DNA of 64,000 nucleotides, from the NCBI GenBank assembly GCA_051294375.1, contig CM119268.1:6643232-6707231 (forward strand). The letters are read 5' to 3'. This DNA comes from Paraspadella gotoi. Taxonomy: Eukaryota; Chaetognatha. Below are positions 21,115 through 35,380 of the stretch, piece after piece. Position numbers and translations under genes: made by a program. The notes beneath the pieces are model-generated. The model was not told the DNA's origin, did no database searches, and worked only from the letters and a program-made list of their open reading frames with translations. Every line of letters begins with the position of its first letter. Positions within the stretch are counted from its first letter, which is position 1.

Positions 21115-23252
21115 TCATTTCTGAAAAGGTCTCAATTCTCGTTCGCCATGGGCGTAGTCGCAGTCGAGAGGAGTCAAAGGGCATCCCTGAGGATGTCTTT
21201 GGAAGAACCAACAAAGAGATGTTTTTCGCCGTCGATTTCTCTCATCGTCGTCGGCGAGTTCTTTTTTCTTCTCGAATCGCCAATCCTTCAACCGGACGCC
21301 GTCGCCGACGAGTCGGAACACTTGATGGTGATTCTTTAACAGAGTCTTCAGTCCGCCGCATTCTCTTTTAAGTGTCTTCAAATCGTTGGACGAAAGAAGG
21401 TCAACCACGCGCTTCATTGTCAACTCTCCTCCAGCATTCCACACTGACTTCTCCGACGGCGTCTGGAGCGGCGGCGCCGACAGCAACTCCAGAAACACGG
21501 CATTGGCGACGGCGTCTTTGAAGCTCTTGTCAATTTTGGAACAGTTTCGGACCGGTTCCTCTTTGTCGCGCGGTTTAAAGCTAGACGTCCAATCCGAGCC
21601 AGCGTCGTTTGTTTTTTCTATCGTCGATGCGGAAGTCCTCCCTCCGATAAAGGCTTTCCTCTTTCTCTCCACGGCTTCCTCCGTCGTCTCTTCGTAGTTT
21701 CTTTTCCTCCCGACGAGACAAACTCTTTTCGTCGACGGAATGCGGAGAACGTCTTCCTCGGCGTCGAAACCGGCGGCAGAGCAGATTTCCCGGATGTAAT
21801 TCAAATAGCTACGATACTGCGTTTGCGTCGACGTCTCACGCACGAACTTTTTGTCGAAATCCCAAAAGCAGCAGGGAAGCAAAAAGAAGTTGGTTCGTTT
21901 TGAGGATCGAGCAGCGATTATGGGAATCCAGGGAGTCAATTCGTCGCTATGGTTGCCGATGAGCCAGTCGGTCTCGGGAAAGAGATTTACGTCGGAAGGA
22001 ACGACTGTTCGCCACCGGAAATAAAACATTAAGGAGCTCTAGATTATGTGTAAAATTATTGAGGACATTGTCATGATTAATGATTAATTGATTACACACC
22101 ACTTTTTTCCCTAAGATCGGCCCGAGGGGAAAACCGGTTCCAAATTTTTCTTCGACGAACGTCGATTCCATAACCTGGGTATCCCTCCTGCGTGAGGATG
22201 TGGACGAGCAGACCGTTGCCGCAACCCAGATCTACAAAACTCGGCTTCGTGGGCGTTCCTTCCTGGTCATCGTCACGTCGCCAGAGGGTGACGAGGTAAG
22301 CAGCAATAGCGACGTCCTCGAAGACGAATTTTTGCGGATCCGTGACCTCCGTCCAATTTTTAACCATTTCCGCTCCGTATTTAGTTTTTAACCTGAAGTA
22401 AAATATAAGGAAAGTCTCTTTTTAACATCAATAAGAGATATTTTAAATTCACCTGGAGTAGTTTTCCGCGTAATCCTCGACTTTAAGCAGCCGCAATGAA
22501 TGTCCGAAGGTACTGCCTATCGGCGTCTCCGTCCACTTGACGAGCTTGCCCAACAGAGTCGAGGCGAGCCAAGCGGGGGCCACTCCGGCTGAAGGAACAA
22601 TCATCAAAGGATCGGACATAACGGAAAGCCTTACGGAGAACCCCGTCGCCCGCGACGAAGTTTCCAAAGCTATCTCGTAGAAAACTATCCACAGTTTTGA
22701 GTGAATATTTTCGTGGTCCTCGTAACCGAATGACAGGAAATAAGCGGAAGGTTCGGCAGTTCGAACAACCAACTGAAACGTTTTGTTTCCATTCTTCTTT
22801 CCGATTAACTCGTCACACATCGAAGATCTCACGGAGGAAAAATCGACGCTTTCGTTTCCGGCAAATAATTTTAAAAGCTGACCCAGGAACCCGCAGTTGG
22901 TTCGTTCAAGGAGATCGTCGACGGCGGAACGAAGGAGCGTCGAATCCCGCGTCGTCCGTCCCCTTAATTTTTTTAGATCCCCGAGGATTCCGTCATCGTC
23001 CTCGCACTTGCCACCGTCGATGGCCCAGAGCAGTTTTTTCCCCGCGACGCGTTTGTTGACGACGTGCGGACGCTCGATCCAAGTATCCAGCGCCTCGTCG
23101 AAGTTGGCGAAGACGTCTTCCGTCGAGATACTGAGAAACTCTCGACGAACCAAGCGCTGCCACGATGGCAACTCGTCAACTAAAGTTCTGCAAGCAAACG
23201 ATTCGCGAAGGGTGGAATCTGAGGCGACAGACGGGACAAGAGGCGAAGCCAT
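21115..23252 (-). CDS. TRMT44: tRNA(Ser) Um44 2'-O-methyltransferase
   Basis: TRMT44 methylates the ribose of U44 in tRNA(Ser) using S-adenosylmethionine. Exons are 22453-23252, 22100-22392 and 21115-22004 (phases 2 and 1), giving 660 residues. The family motifs are WIERPHVVNKR, then RLKTKYGAEMVKNWTEVTDP, the SAM motif FVDLGCGNGLLVHIL, DVRRRKIW, and TDWLIGNHSDELTPWIPIIA with FFLLPCCFWDF. A CCCH zinc finger ends the protein (CWFFQRHPQGC ... CDYAHGE). The start overlaps the last 77 bp of PEX10 in another frame. A splice acceptor (gcttgcag) at 23188 could instead begin a shorter form, but its upstream exon is unknown. Confidence 0.92.
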
Positions 23253-24172
23253 CGGAACCGATCGACGTTCGGCTCCAAGCGAACAAACACTTCCAACAGA
23301 ACAGATGACCGCAGGGTGGAACGGTGGCGTTAGATCTTGCCTCCAAACAGAGCGGGCAACGGGTTGACGGTGACTCCGGAAATTTTCCCGTTACCGCGTC
23401 ATTTTTTTCCACCGAAATCGTCGCCGACGATCGCGCCGTTTTCAAAACGTCAAAAACCACGCGCGCTAGCAGAATAGCACCCAAGACGCGAAAGACGACG
23501 AAGCTCGTCGCGTTTTCCGCCGCCAAATGAGGGCGGGTGGTCACGTAACGAACGCCCGTCAGGCGCTTGGAAAAATCGCGGTAAGTTCCAAAGAAATAGA
23601 ACAGCGCCAAGTGGGATTGGTGGAATATGGGGGCGAAGCGGTCAAGGAAGGAGTGGACGATTAAAAGGCGGCGGCTATCGGCGGCGGCGAAATCTCCTCG
23701 ATCTACCGAAGATTTGAAAAAACGGAGGAAGCGACGAAAAAGAGCGGGACCGAAAAGACGGAAGAAAAGGGTGAGGACGAGGATCGGAGTCGAGACTAGA
23801 GAAGGTTTTTCGGAAGAGGAGACCTCGAGGATGTTCGAGAACTCTTCGCCCAAAGTTTGGTTGCCTGGATTTTTGAAAGACGATGTCAATTTTACGAAAA
23901 CTAATTTCTAATAAAATTTTTTTTATATTTGGACCTTTACTAAACTCAATATAAACCTGATAAGCCTACGATCTCGTACCCGACAGAGTCGTGAGCGAAT
24001 AATAAATTATTTCCGCGGTTCGATCGAGATTCTCTTTGTTTTTCAAGAGCGACGCGCAGCCGAAGCACCGACGACAAATTTCGGTGAAACTTGATTTCAA
24101 AAGTCCCACGTAGTAGTCGTCCCTCTGAATAGCTCGCAGTATCTGAGCCGTAGAGGCACTAGTCGGCGGCAT
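23176..24172 (-). CDS. PEX10: peroxisomal E3 ligase PEX10
   Basis: PEX10 is a RING-finger peroxin of the membrane export complex that ubiquitinates the import receptor PEX5. Exons are 23980-24172 and 23176-23864, giving 293 residues. It starts near ILRAIQRDDYYVGLLKSS and has SLTTLSG joined to NQTLGEEFSNIL across the intron, then HLALFYFFGTYRDFSKRLTG in the membrane region. The C-terminal RING reads CPLCLEARSNATVPPCGHLF, then C-x2-C, and CPVCR. A 3' splice site (cctatttcag) lies about 21 nt before the ATG. The last 77 coding bases also encode the start of TRMT44. Confidence 0.95.
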
Positions 24173-24422
24173 GAATAAAAATAAATAAATTCCTGAAATA
24201 GGAAAAAAAACTCGGGTAAGACGTAATAAAAAATATGCGTGACCGAGCCAAAATAAACGGGAAAGGGGAAATTAACGGGAATAACAATTAGAACCGTAAC
24301 AGTAAGAAGACGCCTCAAAATCTTTTGAAAAAACAATGTTTAAAACGTAACGCAATGTCTAAATTTAAGTTTATGGCAGGCGAAGTAACAAAAAATGAAA
24401 ATGAACGAAATGAATGCAACGC

Positions 24423-26053
24423 CTAATTCTCCATGGGTTGTTCCAACCCTCGAACTTTCATGCTGGTCCAGTATCTGACCACTTCAATCTTCTGCCAATT
24501 GCGGTCCGCGCTTTTTAAAGGCTTGAAGAATTTTTCTCGGATTTCCGCCAAAACCTTGAATGAAAAGAAGAAAAAAGAAAAAGTAAAAACTAAATACAAT
24601 ACAGCCGTCAACCGTCAACTCTCCCCCCCCCCCAACCTTTTCGTCATCCGGGCTCAAGGGGTTCGCCAAAGCGTTGAGATTTTTGTCGAGAAACTCGAGA
24701 CTGGCCGGACTGACGAGGGTGGTGGCGATTCCGGGTTCTCGGAGGGCGAATTGGAGGGCGAGGTTAGAGATGTCGGTATCTTTAAATTTGAAAAGTTTAA
24801 AATCAAATGGGCGGAAAAAATCCGAAAATCATTTGCACCATCGCGCACCTTTCTGATGGCAATGTAATGCCGCCTGGTGGCATGCGTCGCGAAGTTTTTG
24901 ATTGGCCGGGTGCCAAGCCGGGGGACCACGATTGCTCATCAGGCCCATGGCTAGGGGGGAAGCGTTGATAACGCCCACCCCGTGTTCTTGAAAAAAATTC
25001 TTCTCTTCCAACAACTCCTGGTCGAAGAGGGTCGCGCGGCAATAGGAAAGAACCGTCGATATCGTTCCCGATTCCACTTGTTTAACCTGAAAATTTTTTT
25101 TCTCTCAATTAGTAAATATACACAAACTGATCTAAACCAAATAACTAATTACAAAACTTATTCGTTAACCAAATTCTCCAGCATTGTGATCTGGCGATTT
25201 TTTTTAAACCTTTTTGCTCATCCCTTCTATACTTCACAGTTAAAAATAATCGGATTCTTACCAAGTCCTTCAGAATGTCAAGTGGGTAAGCGGTGACGCC
25301 GATATGTTTGATCTTGCCCGTTTTTTTCAGTTCAACGAGAGCGGGAATGGTGTGCTTGACGAGCTGCTGATTGGAGGCGCAAAATTCGACGTCATGGAGT
25401 TGGACGACGTCGATGTATTTGAGACCCAGAAGTCGAAGGGATTCCTCGACGGACTGAATCGTTTTCTCTGAGAAAATAATAATCACGTGATCATGATTTA
25501 AAATTCATTTCGCTCATTTATTCACCAAGAATCTATGAATCAAAGATCTCTTACCAGAAGTGAAGTTAAACATTTTGTCGACTTCCGTTTGATACCTCCC
25601 AATCTTGGTTGCGATATAATACGATTGCCGTGGAATGTTTTTCAACGCTTTACCCAGGATGGCTTCCGACTTTCCCTCGCCGTACCTAATGGAAATAAAA
25701 GAACCAAGATTTACAAATCTCCCCGTCAAAGATAATTCATTTATGTATATACTACCAAGGTGCGGTGTCGATGTAGTTTATTCCGCTGCAAATTGCTTTT
25801 TCCACAATGCGCGAACACAACTCTTCCCCCATCCTGTCCTGAAACACGGCTCCGAAAGACGAGGCGCCCAGACCCAATTTGGATACCATCTGCAGGGAAA
25901 AAGCCGAATCGAAATGCCGAAACTCAAGCTACGCGTACGAGCCAAAGAACTCACCATGTCCGTCTCCCCAAGTCGATTGTACTTCATCTTGGCCAAATCC
26001 TCCGGCTTATGAAATCCGGGGACGAAGGTGGGCGGAAGGTCGCCGAGAGTCAT
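24423..26053 (-). CDS. aldo-keto reductase, L-galactose-dehydrogenase-like
   Basis: This is an NAD(P)H-dependent aldo-keto reductase of the group that includes plant L-galactose dehydrogenase and several insect proteins; the substrate cannot be told. Seven exons give 360 residues: 25955-26053, 25756-25889, 25555-25685, 25262-25467, 24849-25086, 24637-24779 and 24423-24554. All phases agree. The catalytic tetrad is visible: Asp and Tyr in NYIDTAPWYGEG, Lys in YIATKIGRY and His in VVQLHDVEF. The coenzyme-binding C-terminal part has GVGVINASPLAMGL and NLALQFALREPGI. It lies 250 bp upstream of PEX10 and 225 bp downstream of QDPR on the same strand. Confidence 0.92.
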
Positions 26054-26278
26054 TGTTTATTATGGCTAAATCTTATCAAAAGTAAACATCACAAAAGACG
26101 TAAGTAAAAATAACAAAATGAAAATAAGAAAATGATAACGAAAAACATCACAGAAAACAATAAGAGGTCAAAAACCAAACCAAATCTAATCATCCGCTAA
26201 AAAACCCATCGGCCTTTTAGGTTAGCAACCCCAAAGCCCTCAACGGGATACTCTATTCTCATTTTGATTGGAAAGGAA

Positions 26279-27229
26279 TCAACCGACTTTGTGTACGGTA
26301 GTCTTGCCTTCAGCCGTGACGATTTCGATCAAGCTGCCTGAATCGGGCCTGACGTCGCTTTGTGTCCAACCCACGAGCAGATCGGAGACGAATTCGAGAC
26401 TTGTCCAGGTCGACGTGTCGGCGTCCTTCATCCACTTGCGGTTCATGGGCGTGTCCAGCGTCACCGGCAAAATAGCGAGGGTGACGGCGCCCGCGGGGAG
26501 TCCGCATTTATTGGGGAGGGCTAAAGATTTCGTCAACTGGTGCACGGCGGCTTTCGCCATTCCGTAGCCAATCATACCGGGAGTCCCTGAAAAAAAATTA
26601 GGAAAATGAAAAAATAAAAATGTGGACTTCAGCCTGAAGAAGTTCAGGAAGAAAAAAGCGTTACCTTCGAGACAAGGACACGCGCCGGTTAAAGTTAAAA
26701 GCCCAGATTCTTTTAAATGCTTATGGGCGACTTTAGCGGCGATTGTGGACGACCTACAAATTGCATAATTGTTTGAATTATTTCAAACGTCTCTTCTAAA
26801 TTATTTAGTCTAAAACTCGACCGGAAACTTTTTCAAGATGCGCACCAAACGCTTTGCTTCCACACGAGATCCGCGTTTTTCACCAAGTCCTTGCTCTTGG
26901 TTGAGCCCCCGGCCCAGCCGCCGGCCACGCAAAAGATGGCATCCAATTTGTCGTCGGCCATCCAGCTCGACAGGGTTGATAAGACCTTAAGAAGAAAACG
27001 TAGTCATGCTAGACTCGTATTATAGAGTACCATTGTTTCAAAGTCTTACCTCGGCCTCTTGAGCGGTCCAACTGTCAACGGACGTTACGATGCAGTTGGC
27101 GTCGGCGTCTTCGTTGGCCTTGGTGCCAACGGAGGCCACCCAGTAACCGCGAGCCTTGAAGGCGGTAACTAGGACGGACCCGAGGGCGCCGCGACCCCCG
27201 TAGACGAGCACGCGACCCCCGCCACTCAT
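26279..27229 (-). CDS. QDPR: quinoid dihydropteridine reductase
   Basis: QDPR regenerates tetrahydrobiopterin for aromatic amino-acid hydroxylases. It is a short-chain dehydrogenase/reductase. Exons are 27050-27229, 26846-26985, 26665-26753 and 26279-26586, giving 238 residues (human 244). The N-terminus has the nucleotide motif [13 protein letters not shown]. Further conserved segments are WWVAS-like [27 protein letters not shown], and the active-site helix [16 protein letters not shown] with Yxxx[15 protein letters not shown] and [14 protein letters not shown] close the fold. The first ATG in frame was used. Confidence 0.95.
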
Positions 27230-27410
27230 TTCCAATAAAATGTTTTCAATAAAATCGCTTAAATTTCGTCACTAAAACGATACAAGGCGAAGAGCGTGGA
27301 GCTTGATCAAAGAAAAGAACATTGAGATAAACCAGGAAAATAATAGTATAAAATAAATGCAAAGCCAAAACTGAAACAAAGTTTTGTGGTGATGACTAGG
27401 GTTCTATTTT

Positions 27411-28866
27411 TCAATGCGCTGATCCATGTCTCGGTTCAGTGAATCCGTTGTAAGTCGTCCCGTCCTCGATCTCGCTCGAAATTTTTCCGCATGAAACGTA
27501 TTGGAAGACGGAGAGCGTCATGTCCTGAGAATGACGCATGAAAGAAGCCTACGGGAGAAGTCGGAGGGAGAGATACACGGGTAAAAATCGATTAAAAATA
27601 TGATAGTAGTTTTTAACGAATTTAAATAATAACTCAGTATAGTAAATTATTAAATAAATTTATTTAATAAACAAATATAATTACTACTAGTTCAAATTCT
27701 GGCTCATTTCGCTATCTTACTTGCGCCGAGATATCGAACTTGAATAGAAAAGTGTGCATCCACTCGCGGGGATCGGCGCAATAGGGCGCGATGAAGCTTA
27801 GCGCGTTTCGGAAATAGAGATCGGTCCTCGCATACACGCGAACGCGGCTCCGGATTGGGATAAGAACCTTGTCGAGAAATAAATGACTATGCAGTAGTTA
27901 TGTTGCAGTTTCGTATTTCCATATTACCAGATAAATACTTGCGTATTGTTGACTGTATTGTTAAGGTTTTGATCGAATACGGTCACATGCATGGATAACG
28001 ACTCGAATGTCACGGGGACATAATTCGAATTTTCCACGATGAACTCGTTTTGAATGGTGAGGAAGACCGAGGGATTGGTACTATTCGTTACAATGTTTAC
28101 ATGGACAGGCGTGAGACGTTTTTTCTCCGAGATAAGCTGCAATTGTGAAAAAGGGGACTGAGTACACCGAGTATACTTAAAAAAATATATATGAAATTGG
28201 TACAACCAATATAAAAATTATCCATTCATTTAATAAATAAGCTATCTTGCCCCTGCCTTTGGACAATATTCAATAAAGAAAAGGTACCTGCACACTTCTA
28301 GGAAAGAGAAAGAATAGGGTCAAGCCGGCTACGAGTACGGCGACGAATACGCCGACAGCGACGGCGGGCAGTGTCCTGCGGGGTTTGAGGCGGTCGTCGT
28401 CGTAAGGGATTAAGGCGACGAGCTTGGATTCGGTCTCGCGGTCGATGCATCCTGCGCCGCCGCACGTCGGGCATGGAACCGAATCCTGTGAACAAATAAA
28501 AGCATATGTTATCAAAAATCGCACAGGCCTTGACAATAATCCGCGGTCACTGCTTGCCTTCATGAATTCCTCGTATTGGAACCCGGAAGGGTTCTCCTGT
28601 TGATCCAGATCGCGCGTCGCGGGTCTGGTTCTACTCCGTCTTCTTTCCGCCCACGAGATTCGTTTGTTGGGAAACCCAGTCACAGTCGTCGGCGCCTGCG
28701 GGACATCGCTCTCGATGACGTTGTCGGGCGCCGGGGGAGCAGAAGAATTAGGAGGCGGCGTCGGCGGAGTGTGGTTATCGGAATCAATGCCGCCACTTTC
28801 GAAAGGGGGAAACGAAAGGATGGCCGCACGGTCCGACGTCGACTGTTCCGTTTTTATTCGCGCCAT
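27411..28866 (-). CDS. TMEM106 family protein (lysosomal membrane)
   Basis: TMEM106 proteins are single-pass type II membrane proteins of late endosomes and lysosomes. Five exons give 339 residues: 28558-28866, 28288-28485, 27928-28136, 27721-27886 and 27411-27548. A Pro/Ser-rich cytosolic tail is followed by FQYEEFMK, the zinc-like CPTCGGAGCIDRE, and LVALIPYDDDRLKPRRT. Then comes a transmembrane helix ending in FFLFPRSV, and a lumenal domain with N-glycosylation sites and YVSCGK. Intron 28486-28557 has a GC donor (AAG|GCAAGC) and is in frame without stops. An in-frame ATG at 28896 is an alternative start. The junction at 27886 is the least certain. Confidence 0.9.
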
Positions 28867-29049
28867 TTTTTTTTGCTTTTGTAAAAAATAAAACATTAGT
28901 ACATAAAAAATTTGTCGCAGAACGAAAACATTATTAAATTTAATACAATAAAATCAACAAACAGGGCGGATGTAAAAATAAAACAAAAACATTAAGCAAT
29001 GAGAATTAAATAAAAAAGACAGTTATAAAATTATGACGTTAAAAGTAGA

Positions 29050-31871
29050 TCAAAATTTCGGGTGCTTGAAATGTTTAGCGACTTTTGAAACAAATATGGG
29101 TAAAGCGACGTGAGTGCGCATTGGCCTTTCTGCCCCAGAAATAAGATATCGGCCGACAAGAATCATGTCCTCATTAAAAACATGAAATTGTCTCTGATGA
29201 TGATTCCAGCCAATCAAATTAGAACTTCCTAGCCAAAGGCGACCGTTGACGACGGCCATGACTTCTGGCTCCGTCCACTTGGACCACCGAGGAAAGTTCG
29301 GCCGCACTCTTTTGGACTTGGAACCGCCATCCCCACTTCTTTCAGGTGCGTTCCTTTCGTCGAGAAGGACTTTCAGGTCCCTCAATTTATCGTCGGTGAC
29401 GTCATAAACTGCGGCTTCGAACGGCTCGCCGATCAAAATCAGACGTTGACCGCCGAAGCAGATCATTTCCGGCGGCGAATAAATAGAACGAGGGCCCTTC
29501 AAACGAGTTTCCATATCGTCCGTTTCGGGCAAGTTCGTCGTGTACGAATTAAAATTGCGCAAAAGAGTCCAGGAGTCGGCGCGGACGTTATAGCGCAATA
29601 GGACAGCGTCGGCGCCGATGACGAAGATGGTGTTGTCGTCACTAACGCAGGCCGAGTGGCCCGTCTGATTGAAGTGAGACCACGGCGTGAGAGGCATTGG
29701 CGAACAATCTTCGAACTGTGATTCGGAACATCGGGAGGAAGCCGTTCGAAGGTCGAGACGCTCCACGGAGAGAAGGATCTTTGATGAAGAGCTGTACAAA
29801 CCGCCGATCCCGCCGATGGCGAAAAGGTAGTCCTTCGTCGACACCAATGCGTGTCTGCGACCAACCGTGTCGTCATGGTGATCGACTCAAAAATAAAAAA
29901 TAAAAAATAAAAAATAAAAAATTCTACCTGTATCGGAAAAAAGACAGCGGCCCCAATTCGTCACGACGAAGACTTTGAAGACAAACCCTAGATGAAAGAA
30001 ACAAATCCTAAATATGTATTCGTTTTTGGAAAACTTGAATTCGCCATTGTAAAATACCGACCTATATACTGTTCTTTTCAAAGCGAATTGATCTTCGTCT
30101 TCTTTAATCGAATATGCATTTATTATATTATATTTGACCTTCCCAGACGTCGTGCCATTATCTTTGGCGAATCCAGCGTCATCATTGCCTGAAGCAACAT
30201 CGCCTGAAGCATTGCCATCATCGCCGGAAGCATTACCATCATCGCCGGAAGAATTTCCATCATCTCCGGAAGCGGCGCCATCATCGCCGGAAGCAGCGCC
30301 ATCATCTTCGGAAGCAGCGCCATCATCGACGGAAGCAGCCCTGACATTGGCGGATTCTCCCTTAGACGGGTCCTTATCCACATCTTCAGCGTCATCTTCA
30401 TTCTCCCCTCCGTCATCCTCATTCTCCTCTTTGTTTTCATCATCATCCTCTTCGACATCATCATCATAATCCTCTTCGTCATCCTCAATCTCCTCTTTGT
30501 CATCATCATAATCCTCTTCGTCATCATCATTCTCCTCTTCGTCATCTTCCTCCTCATCCTCGCTAGATGAAATTGGCTCGATCTTAACGGCTCCGCCGGA
30601 AATTATCAAGAAGGTCCCTACGGTGACCATCCCGGCATAAAACCGCCAGCTTTTGAAACGCGGCTTCGCGCACATGGGTGAAATTTTGTCGTCAGCCTTC
30701 GGTTGACCGTAAAGATCATCTTTGGGTAGAGGATACAGACTGATGAAAGTACTTGAAAAAGAAAATGATGATCAGGTTTCCCGATTCGGATTTTGAACAC
30801 GAACAACAATACCAAAATAAATTGTAACCTTGGCAAATGATCTGCCCATTGATAGGTAGCTTTCGAAAGAGCTCGGCTTCTCGAGGATGAAACCGCACCT
30901 CGTTGAATCACCGCCATGCAAGTTCCAGTAGGAGTCGAGTGAAGTCGAGTCAGAGGATCATCCTCAACCTCAAACTTGTTAAAGATGCAAATGTAAATTT
31001 AAAAAGGCGTGAATGGCTAAAAATCGGTAAATTAGCATCAACAAACCTCAGTTATGCTCCTTTCGGTGAAAATCGAGTCGTCCGTGCCTTGCCATAAGCG
31101 ATTCTTATCGACTCTGTTGTCTCGGCAGTAATTGTCCACGATTTCATCCAAGTTACTGGTCTTTCCATGCCCCCACCTAAATTCGGATCCCAACTCGATT
31201 ATATTTTGGTGTATGACTGTATGTGTATCTTTACCAATCTCTCCATCAGAGTATGACCTTTATTTACCATAAACAGAGATGGAGTAAGTTTTTGAAAACG
31301 TCAATCGGCAAAGCCGGGATAAGCTTCGCGTTCACTTTCGAGATGTTCCAAGCGATGAGGGGATCAATGATTTCGGAGAGAAATTGCTGTCTCCCTTCAA
31401 AAAAAAAAAAAAAAAAGCCTTGAGCGTCCATTTCATAGCCCTATGCTAATCCCGCTCACCTCTATCTACGGCCATTTCCCTGATTCGGAAAAGATCGGAA
31501 GACTGCAGTCGCAACGGGAAGACATTTAGCTCGAGTATGCCGAGGAGGTCGGTGATCTGCAGCATGTCGGCAGCAAGCCAAATCTCGAGCAGTTCCACCA
31601 AACTGGTTTGCCTCAATTCGAGAATAGCTTCCCCCGGAAAGTAGAGAAAAAGGATGCAGGCCTCGAAGATCTTCACCGAAACTGAGCGTATCTCGATAAC
31701 TTTGGCGTCGCCCGATTCGAGAAAGGCGCCGGAAAACATGGCGTCAAAGTAAGGGCTGCCGGCAGCGAGGACGGCACGGTGGGCCGGCATGATCACGTTG
31801 GATGTGCTGAGTGAGACGTCGACGGATGAAGTGTCGAACGCACTTCTTCTTGTGTAAGAAAAACTAGACAT
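29050..31871 (-). CDS. BTB-BACK-Kelch protein with a long acidic insertion
   Basis: Proteins of this type are usually substrate adaptors of Cullin-3 ubiquitin ligases. Six exons give 824 residues: 31460-31871, 31268-31394, 31047-31176, 30829-30974, 29928-30751 and 29050-29885. The BTB domain covers about residues 15-120 (VIMPAHRAVLAAGSPYFDAM, FLYFPGE, LLEIWLAADMLQ). A BACK-like helical part follows to about 230. The first Kelch strand (FLIISGGAVK) is interrupted at about residue 330 by roughly 145 residues of almost pure Asp/Glu and then ASGDDG-type repeats. Kelch blades resume with YLFAIGG and continue (TIFVIGADAVLLRYN, RLWLGSSN). I cannot assign it to a particular KLHL subfamily. The phases agree at all five junctions. 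Confidence 0.88.
29889..29923. repeat. AAAAATA microsatellite
   Basis: About four copies of a 7-bp unit (AAAAATA) lie in the last intron of the Kelch gene. Confidence 0.85.
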
Positions 31872-32892
31872 TGTTTATTTTTGTTCCCTTTTGATTTCAA
31901 AATCATGAAGCGCAAACATGCACCGATCTTTCACATAACTACATAGATAACGAAATAAACTGCCATATTTTTTTTTTCTTAAATAGGATTGTCGGGAGGA
32001 AAAAAGTATTTCCGCTAATTAGATTTCGAAACGAAGAAAAAAAAAATCTTCAATGAAACAGCGAGAGAGATTAGCGGTTCTGAACTCAAAATGAAAAGTC
32101 ATACAGCGGGAAAAAAGCGAATGTTAGTTAAGAATTCGGCGGAGAGACATGTTGGCGCCCAAACGTCAAGGACGAACAAAAGCTGAGATTTCTACGGTTG
32201 TCTTATTAGTTTTTGTTTTAGCACGCGATGTGTATTTTGCAGGCGGCGACTTCTGCTGTATTTGAGAGAACTTGACATATATTTGTTCATATTTTGGGCT
32301 CAGAACGTAAATCTCTCTTTTGGTTAATAAAATGAAAGAACTCAACGCGGATGGAGGAAAAGTATCCAAAAAAATGTGGAAACGGCAACCAAAAAATATT
32401 ATTAAAAAGTTTACTTTGCATGTTATAAAATTATTCTAAAATAGGGTTTTTGGAAGAATTCTTAACAAGAAAAAAAGGATATACGCTGGAAGTGAACAGA
32501 ATTGACTGGAACAAAAAAAAAAAGATTCAAAGTCGTGTGACAAAGACGGATTTAAAGGAACGACCGTGGAATGAGTAAAGGGGAGGGTGGGAAGGGGGGA
32601 AATCGGAGCAAGGGTAGGGAGGAAGAGTGGCGGCGAGAGAGTGAGAGAGAGAAAGAGAGAGAAAGAAATCGACCTAGCTCGTCTGAGAGACAGTTTCCGT
32701 AGATCAAATAATCCTTTGTCGTAGGATTTTACATATTTACAATTGATGATGACACGATGGCTCAAAACAAAAAAATCAGTTGGCCAAAGGCAATGTCGGC
32801 TGCGGGCCTGGAACTGGGCCCCCGATATTGGCCGGGGAACCTGAAAAAGAGGGAAAAAAACGAGTTGCAATAAAAAAAAGCGTAGATAACGA
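31872..32892. other. intergenic region with a GA-rich tract
   Basis: About 1 kb between the CK2 alpha stop and the Kelch gene start. A GA-repeat (CT on the transcribed strand) lies at about 32634-32667. Several A runs occur. I see no gene. Confidence 0.5.
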
Positions 32893-35214
<2,322 letters not shown>

Positions 35215-35380
35215 GACCATTGGTGGCCCCCAGAATACTAGTATAAATAAAGTAAGGTTTCGTAAAATATCGTAGCAATCAAAATGCGATATAAAAACAT
35301 TGGTAAATCTAATGACACTGGAACAGATCACAGAGTATTTTTTGAAGCATCCCGAAAAAAAGTTTTTTTTACGAAAGCAG

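Noticed and set aside
30134-30469. Ser/Pro-rich ORF on the + strand
   Set aside because: It is the antisense shadow of the Asp/Glu-rich tract of the Kelch gene; repeats such as GAT/GAA read as ATC/TTC on the other strand and stay open.
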